Below are positions 48,317 through 52,823 of a stretch of DNA of 52,823 bases, piece after piece; positions within the stretch are counted from its first letter, which is position 1; every line of letters begins with the position of its first letter. Where the stretch lies: assembly GCA_902792515.1 (NCBI GenBank), contig CADAZX010000009.1:1-52823 (forward strand). The letters are read 5' to 3'. The DNA is from an uncultured Ruminococcus sp. GTDB taxonomy: Bacteria > Bacillota > Clostridia > UBA1212. The translations under genes were made by a program, and so were the position numbers. The notes beneath the pieces are model-generated. The model was not told the origin of the DNA. It saw only the letters and a list, made by a program, of their open reading frames with translations, and made no database searches.

Positions 48317-50854
48317 ATGAAAAGATCATTTGCAAAAATCGTTTTAATTGCCCTCGCGGCAGTCGTTTTCGCCGGCTTCGCGCTTCCTTCGCTCAGTTCG
48401 CGCGCCGCCGACGTCATCGAGACGTTCGACAGCGGAGCGGGGAGCAAGAAGGTCTCCGTAACGCTCGGAATTCCGCAGACGCTCGACCTTCAGTTCAACA
48501 TCTCGGTCGGCTTCCAGAAGGCGGGTATCGAGATCAACTCGAACAGCAAGGACAAGGTTATCGTTCTTTCGCTCTATAAATGGAACAAGAACCTTCCCGA
48601 CTCCAAAAAGGGCGAACCGGTCGCGAGAAAAGAGTTTAACGACTGGTCGCGCGGCGACGTGGTATCGCTTGACTTTGAGGCGCTCGGAGTGGGAACGGTT
48701 CCCGCCGGCGAGTACGTCCTCGAGCTCTACGTAAAGAAAGGTGAAGGCATCAAGGTCAACACCTACACGCCGGCGCCGAAGGGCTTCAAGGGTTATATTT
48801 ACGAGATTGACAACAACAGCTCTCCGCTCGGCGAGATCGTCGCGGCAGGCGGCTCGAAAGCTTCGATGCTCGAGGTTTCCAAAGAGGTCGACAGAAAACC
48901 CGCCGGACCGCCTCCGGAGTCGGTAATCGCTGACGACAGCATGATCGCCAAGCTCGGCGTCGATTCCACTCAGTGGGCGTTTGTCGACGGTCTCGGCAGG
49001 CCCTCGATGGAGTACAAGGACGCGGGAGCGACCAAAGATAAGAAGGTCGGCATTTTTTACTGGACGTGGCACTACAACTTCGCGGGAATCAAACCGACGA
49101 ACGTACAGCTGATCCTCGACGAGTATCCCGAGGCCAGAAACGACTACAACCACAAGATTTGGAAGAAGAACAACGTCGGCACTTATTTCTGGAACGAGCC
49201 GCTTTTCGGCTACTACCAGGAGACAGACGACTACGTTCTTAGAAAGCACGCGGAGCTCCTCGCCGACGCCGGAATCGACTTTGTGCTTTTCGACTGCACG
49301 AACCAGGACCTTGTCTGGGAGCCCGCATACATCAACCTTCTCGAAGTCTGGTCGCAGGCGCGCGCAGAAGGCGTTAAAACTCCGCAGATCGGCTTCATGA
49401 TGCCTTTCTGGGATCAGAAGAACACGTGCTCCGAGCTCAAACAGATCTACAAGAGAATTTACAAGGCGGGGCTCTACCAGGATCTCTGGTTCTACCTCGA
49501 CGGAAAGCCGATGGTAATGTGCATCGACGACAGTCTCGACAGATCGGACCCGTACGAGAACGAGATCTACAACTTCTTCACGTTCAGACAGGGCGAGCCC
49601 GACTACTTCAAGGGCGACCACGACAACACCTGGTGGGGCTGGCTGCACGTCTACCCGCAGGCGCTTTATAAAAAGGGCGACGGCAAGGTCGAGATGACGA
49701 CCGTTGGCGTCGCGCAGAACGCAGACTACGAGAGAATGTGCCTCTCTGCGATGAACGGCCCTCACAACATGGGAAGAGGCTTCTCGATGCAGAAGGACTT
49801 CTCCTACACCTACAACTACAGAGGCAAGGACATCGTCTGCTCGTCCTCGATGGAGAACGCCCACTACTACGGAATCAACCTCCAGGAACAGTGGGACTAC
49901 GCGCAGAGCGTCGACCCCGAGATCGTTTTCGTAACAGGCTGGAACGAGTGGATCGCCGGCAGAAACGAGGAGTGGGGCGGCGTCAAGAACGGCTTCCCGG
50001 ATCAGTGCGACGACGCTAACTCGAGAGACATCGAGCCCTCCAAGGGAAATCTCAAGGACTATTTCTACTACCAGCTCGTCAACAACGTGCGCCGCTTTAA
50101 GGGTATGAGCACGCCTGTGACGCAGAAGACCGCCAAGACTATCGACATCACCGCCGGCACCGACGCATGGAACGACGACGGAATCACCGTCTACACCGAC
50201 TACCTGAACGACACCTACGTCCGCGACAACGCGAAGGGCTGGTCGACGCTCAAGTACAACAACCCCGGCACCAGAAACGACATCGTGAAGTCAAAGGTCA
50301 CTTACGACGACAACAACGTCTACTTCTACGTTGAGACGGCGGCCGACATCACGGCGCGCACCGACGAAAACTGGATGCGTCTCCTTCTCGACATGCAGGC
50401 TGCGACTGCCGACTCCAAGGACTGGGAGGAGTTTGAGTTCATCGTCGGCCGCGAGACCGGAACCGATTCGACGCTCGCGCTCGAAAAGAGCACCGGCGGC
50501 TGGAACTGGGAAAAGGTCGGCGACGTCAGATACACCGTAAGCGGTAAAGTGATGCAGGTCGAGATCCCGCGCTCTATGATCGGCCTTGACGCCGAGGAGT
50601 TCACGTTCAACTTCAAATGGTGCGACGCGAACCTCACCGACGGCGACATCCTTACCACGTACACTGACGGCGACGCCGCACCGGGCGGAAGATTCACGTA
50701 CGTGTTCAACAGCTGCGGCACCGTCATTGAGGAGCCCACGGCAGAACCGAGAAAACCCGGCAAAAAAGGCTGCGGCTCGGCGGTTGCGTTCACAGCGGTT
50801 CCGGCTCTTGCCGTCTGCTTCGCGGCTTTCCTCCTCAGGAAAAAAGAGGACTGA
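48317..50854 (+). CDS. Secreted GH99/WbsX-like TIM-barrel protein, paralogue 3
   Basis: An 845-residue third paralogue. A signal peptide (about 1-31) leads to the LYKW-type domain (VLSLYKWNKNLPDSKKG, VPAGEYVLELY), the barrel (VGIFYWTWHYNF, YFWNEPLFGYY, DFVLFDCTN, YGINLQEQWDY, Glu544 in FVTGWNEWIAGR), the CBM9-like region (ENWMRLLLDMQ, KSTGGWNWEKV, DAAPGGRF) and the anchor KKGCGS with Cys819, a hydrophobic segment and RKKED. GGGAGG precedes the ATG. It lies 87 bp after paralogue 2 with no terminator or good promoter between them, so the two are probably one transcript. Confidence 0.8.
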   Translation: MKRSFAKIVLIALAAVVFAGFALPSLSSRAADVIETFDSGAGSKKVSVTLGIPQTLDLQFNISVGFQKAGIEINSNSKDKVIVLSLYKWNKNLPDSKKGEPVARKEFNDWSRGDVVSLDFEALGVGTVPAGEYVLELYVKKGEGIKVNTYTPAPKGFKGYIYEIDNNSSPLGEIVAAGGSKASMLEVSKEVDRKPAGPPPESVIADDSMIAKLGVDSTQWAFVDGLGRPSMEYKDAGATKDKKVGIFYWTWHYNFAGIKPTNVQLILDEYPEARNDYNHKIWKKNNVGTYFWNEPLFGYYQETDDYVLRKHAELLADAGIDFVLFDCTNQDLVWEPAYINLLEVWSQARAEGVKTPQIGFMMPFWDQKNTCSELKQIYKRIYKAGLYQDLWFYLDGKPMVMCIDDSLDRSDPYENEIYNFFTFRQGEPDYFKGDHDNTWWGWLHVYPQALYKKGDGKVEMTTVGVAQNADYERMCLSAMNGPHNMGRGFSMQKDFSYTYNYRGKDIVCSSSMENAHYYGINLQEQWDYAQSVDPEIVFVTGWNEWIAGRNEEWGGVKNGFPDQCDDANSRDIEPSKGNLKDYFYYQLVNNVRRFKGMSTPVTQKTAKTIDITAGTDAWNDDGITVYTDYLNDTYVRDNAKGWSTLKYNNPGTRNDIVKSKVTYDDNNVYFYVETAADITARTDENWMRLLLDMQAATADSKDWEEFEFIVGRETGTDSTLALEKSTGGWNWEKVGDVRYTVSGKVMQVEIPRSMIGLDAEEFTFNFKWCDANLTDGDILTTYTDGDAAPGGRFTYVFNSCGTVIEEPTAEPRKPGKKGCGSAVAFTAVPALAVCFAAFLLRKKED

Positions 50855-50883
50855 ATTTTAAGTGTTAATTAAATAATTAAAAA

Positions 50884-50925
50884 GCCGCCGCCCCTCGAAA
50901 ACGGTTTCAGGGGGCGGCGGTCTTT
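50884..50925. terminator. Terminator between convergent units
   Basis: CCGCCGCCCC (50884-50893) pairs with GGGGCGGCGG (50910-50919), then TCTTTCG. It ends the surface-protein region and faces the Nudix gene. Confidence 0.75.
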
Positions 50926-50957
50926 CGCTTGTTTTACGAATTGATTATTCCCGTTTT

Positions 50958-51635
50958 TTATTCCCACATTCCCGATACAAAGTACATAAGCGCGCACCAT
51001 GTGTACACCGAGAAGAAGTTGCCTTTCGCGTCTTTTGATTTCTTGAGTATCTCAAGCGCCTCTTTTTTTGTGACAGGCACGAAGCCGTCGAAGCACTCGG
51101 TACCTTCGGCGCCTTCCTGCGACAGGCGGTCCGCAAGATTGTCCGATCCGATGTCGGCGATGACCGCGGCAAGCGCGTTCGACTCGTCCGTCATTCCCGG
51201 ACCCGTGAACAGAAGGGGACTGACTATCTTGATCTCGCATTTTTCGTCAAGCACGAGACCGGTTTCCTCAAAAACCTCGCGTCTCGTTGTCTCCCTGATG
51301 ACGTCCTCCGGCCTCGAAAACGCCTGAATATCCCTGCTGTCGACAAGCCCCGCCGGCGGACTCAGAAGATACCTGCCGACTGGATACCTGTACTCGTAGT
51401 CCAGGAGAAGAACGGGCTCACGGCCGTCGCGCTTGATTATCACGAAAATCGTTACGGCGTCAGGAACGAAATCCTTCGCTTCGGCTTCGCCCATTATCGC
51501 GACAAGGTCGTTCTTTTTGCGGCGTGAGACTGAATAGTAGTGACGGCCTTCCGCGTACTCGATGTCGTAGCAGTACACGAAACGCCTGTTGAGAATCGTT
51601 TTGATCTTCTTTTTTGTGATTTCTGGTGTGTTCAT
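50958..51635 (-). CDS. Nudix hydrolase (ADP-ribose pyrophosphatase-like)
   Basis: A 225-residue cytoplasmic Nudix protein. The metal-binding end of the Nudix box is clear, RREVFEETGLV, preceded by PPAGLVD. Between the conserved Gly and the RE-EE part there are more residues than the standard 23-residue box allows (about 10 extra), so the loop is lengthened. The family hydrolyses nucleoside diphosphates linked to another moiety; YEYRYPVGRYLLSPPAG resembles ADP-ribose/ADP-sugar pyrophosphatases. AAAGGAG precedes the ATG and the gene is monocistronic. The remainder of 51711-51864 has only a short tandem repeat of CTCGGGAAAGA (51725-51746). Confidence 0.85.
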   Translation of the reverse strand: MNTPEITKKKIKTILNRRFVYCYDIEYAEGRHYYSVSRRKKNDLVAIMGEAEAKDFVPDAVTIFVIIKRDGREPVLLLDYEYRYPVGRYLLSPPAGLVDSRDIQAFSRPEDVIRETTRREVFEETGLVLDEKCEIKIVSPLLFTGPGMTDESNALAAVIADIGSDNLADRLSQEGAEGTECFDGFVPVTKKEALEILKKSKDAKGNFFSVYTWCALMYFVSGMWE

Positions 51636-51681
51636 CGAATCTCTCCTTTAAAGGTAAATGCCGGCTTGACCGGACGGCTTA

Positions 51682-51710
51682 AGGATACATTTTCGGACGC
51701 GTTTTGTCAA
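51682..51710 (-). promoter_or_regulatory. Nudix gene promoter
   Basis: On the minus strand TTGACA (51710-51705), 17 bp, TATCCT (51687-51682). Confidence 0.65.
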
Positions 51711-51864
51711 CGGCGAGGTTTAAGCTCGGGAAAGACTCGGGAAAGACAGTCCGGGTGTGCTGTAAACGCGCAGAGCCGCAAATTCGCGGTGTGAGAGCGT
51801 GTTTCAAACTTTCCGGTATCAGTAAAAAACGTATAAAAAAACTCACTGCGGCGGCAAATTCCGT

Positions 51865-51893
51865 TTGTATATCCGGCGGTTTTGTGTTAGAAT
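51865..51893 (+). promoter_or_regulatory. Promoter of the YesL-like gene
   Basis: TTGTAT (51865-51870), 17 bp, TAGAAT (51888-51893) with extended -10 TGT. Confidence 0.65.
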
Positions 51894-51958
51894 AAAAACG
51901 TCCGGGGACAAAACGAAAAATATGCTCGCGGCGAAAAGAATTGACGGAGATTTTGGCG

Positions 51959-52823
51959 ATGAAGCTATTCAGTGCAGACAGATTCACAAAGCCGGGGAAG
52001 GGCGTCGACAAGAACGCCAAGCCCAAGCATCCTTTTGTCCGCTTTTTTATCGTGCTCTGGAACAAGCGCTTCAGCATTTTCGGCATCAATTTCATCTACG
52101 TACTGTTTTCGCTGCCTGTCATCGCGCTCGTTACCGCCGCTTTTTCCGGCGCGGTAGCTCTTTACGACATGTTCGACCAGTCGGTAAACATTTCGCAGAT
52201 CCTCTCGGAGGACGTCACCGCGAACGCGATCTATTTCAAGGCGCTTCTGTTTTTCGTGATCTTCTTTACGTGCGTGCCCGTTTTCTCGTCCGGCCCCTTT
52301 TACGCCGGTCTCACGTTCATTTTAAAAAGCTTTTACAAGGAGGAACCGGTTTTCCTCTGGCACGATTTTATAACAAAGTCGAAAACGAACCTCTCGCTTG
52401 GACTCAAGACGATGTTCATCAATATGTTCGCCGGCCTCGTCATCCTGCTCAACGGGATGGCTTACATGGTCATAGCGAACCCCGCGAATCCCGTCTACAG
52501 CGGAGCGATACCGTGGTTCATACTCTTTATGATAGCGCTTGTGACGATCTTTTTCGCCGTGCTGCTCACGATGCTCAACCTGTACCTCTACCCGATGATG
52601 GTCACCTTCAACGTGACGCTGAAGCAGCTCTACAGGAACTCGTTCATCCTCTGCATGGTGAAATGGCTTCCGAACCTCGGAATCGTGCTGCTTGACGCTC
52701 TCCTGATCCTGCTTCCGGTGTGGTTCCTTCCGACGCACAACTATATCGTTTTCGCCGTCGTACTGATTTTCTACGCCGCGCTCACGCCGTGCTTTATCGG
52801 ACTTATCAACGTTTTCTACGTCT
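51959..52823 (+). CDS. YesL/DUF624-family membrane protein (partial, runs off the window)
   Basis: The frame is open from the ATG at 51959 to the end of the window (288 codons), so the C-terminus is missing. A CGGAG site lies 9 nt upstream. The protein has a basic N-terminus (DKNAKPKHPFVRFF), then several hydrophobic segments: FGINFIYVLFSLPVIALVTA, ALLFFVIFFTCVPVFS followed by GPFYAGLTFILKSFYKEEPV, and further ones after residue 150. The GPFYAG- and FWHDF-like wording is typical of DUF624 (YesL), often encoded beside carbohydrate ABC transporters and glycosidases. The function of the family is not established. Confidence 0.8.
   Translation, partial: MKLFSADRFTKPGKGVDKNAKPKHPFVRFFIVLWNKRFSIFGINFIYVLFSLPVIALVTAAFSGAVALYDMFDQSVNISQILSEDVTANAIYFKALLFFVIFFTCVPVFSSGPFYAGLTFILKSFYKEEPVFLWHDFITKSKTNLSLGLKTMFINMFAGLVILLNGMAYMVIANPANPVYSGAIPWFILFMIALVTIFFAVLLTMLNLYLYPMMVTFNVTLKQLYRNSFILCMVKWLPNLGIVLLDALLILLPVWFLPTHNYIVFAVVLIFYAALTPCFIGLINVFYV

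Overview
This window looks like a piece of chromosome from an anaerobic Gram-positive bacterium, most likely an uncultured Clostridia-type Bacillota from a polysaccharide-rich habitat such as a gut or rumen. The evidence is strong GGAGG-type ribosome binding sites, promoters of the TTGnnn-17-TATAAT kind (several with an extended -10 TGn), many type II lipoprotein signal peptides, Firmicutes-type transporters (BMP-family nucleoside ABC system, MsmK-like ATPase, YitT, YesL/DUF624) and rho-independent terminators between nearly all units. The placement is inference; there is no rRNA or other taxonomic marker apart from asnS. I saw no rRNA, tRNA or CRISPR array.

Layout. 1-2110: an AT-richer IS1634-type insertion sequence sits exactly at the predicted start point of a strong outside promoter. 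2250-6090: a secreted NlpC/P60-like lipoprotein, a membrane-anchored protein with a long Pro/Thr stalk, and a 45-codon remnant of a TrmH-type RNA methyltransferase gene. 6100-16095: mixed genes (YitT membrane protein, flavin reductase-like protein, GH127 arabinofuranosidase divergent from a GPH sugar symporter, type-B carboxylesterase, asparaginyl-tRNA synthetase, two uracil-DNA-glycosylase-superfamily proteins). 16110-22293: a minus-strand nucleoside-type ABC operon (BMP lipoprotein, double ATPase, two permeases) ending in a surface discoidin-like protein. 22393-27544: a cytoplasmic sugar operon with 4-alpha-glucanotransferase, an unrecognised 613-residue protein, a small zinc ribbon and an intracellular GH53 galactanase. 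27571-33091: an oligosaccharide ABC importer (binding protein with an unusual C-terminal starch-binding-like module, two permeases and its own ATPase) behind a LacI-type operator. 33139-39554: three secreted lipoprotein glycosidases (GH53, GH13 amylase, GH13 pullulanase). 39554-50925: five secreted surface proteins, three of them about 845-residue paralogous TIM-barrel (GH99/WbsX-like) enzymes with a CBM9-like C-terminal region. 50958-52823: a Nudix hydrolase and the start of a YesL/DUF624 membrane protein that runs off the end.

How the genes fit together. Surface lipoprotein glycosidases would cut starch-like alpha-glucan and beta-1,4-galactan, the ABC importer would take up the oligosaccharides, and cytoplasmic MalQ and GH53 would finish them. 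The arabinofuranosidase and GPH symporter could handle arabinose side chains.

The most interesting signal is a tripartite C-terminal segment shared by six surface proteins in two distant parts of the window: usually a Pro/Thr/Glu-rich stalk, then K-K-G-C-G or a variant, about 20 hydrophobic residues, and a Lys/Arg-rich tail. It resembles a protein-sorting signal of the MYXO-CTERM or Synergist-CTERM type rather than LPXTG. It sits on an expanded set of uncharacterised surface proteins, four of which also share an N-terminal domain I do not recognise.
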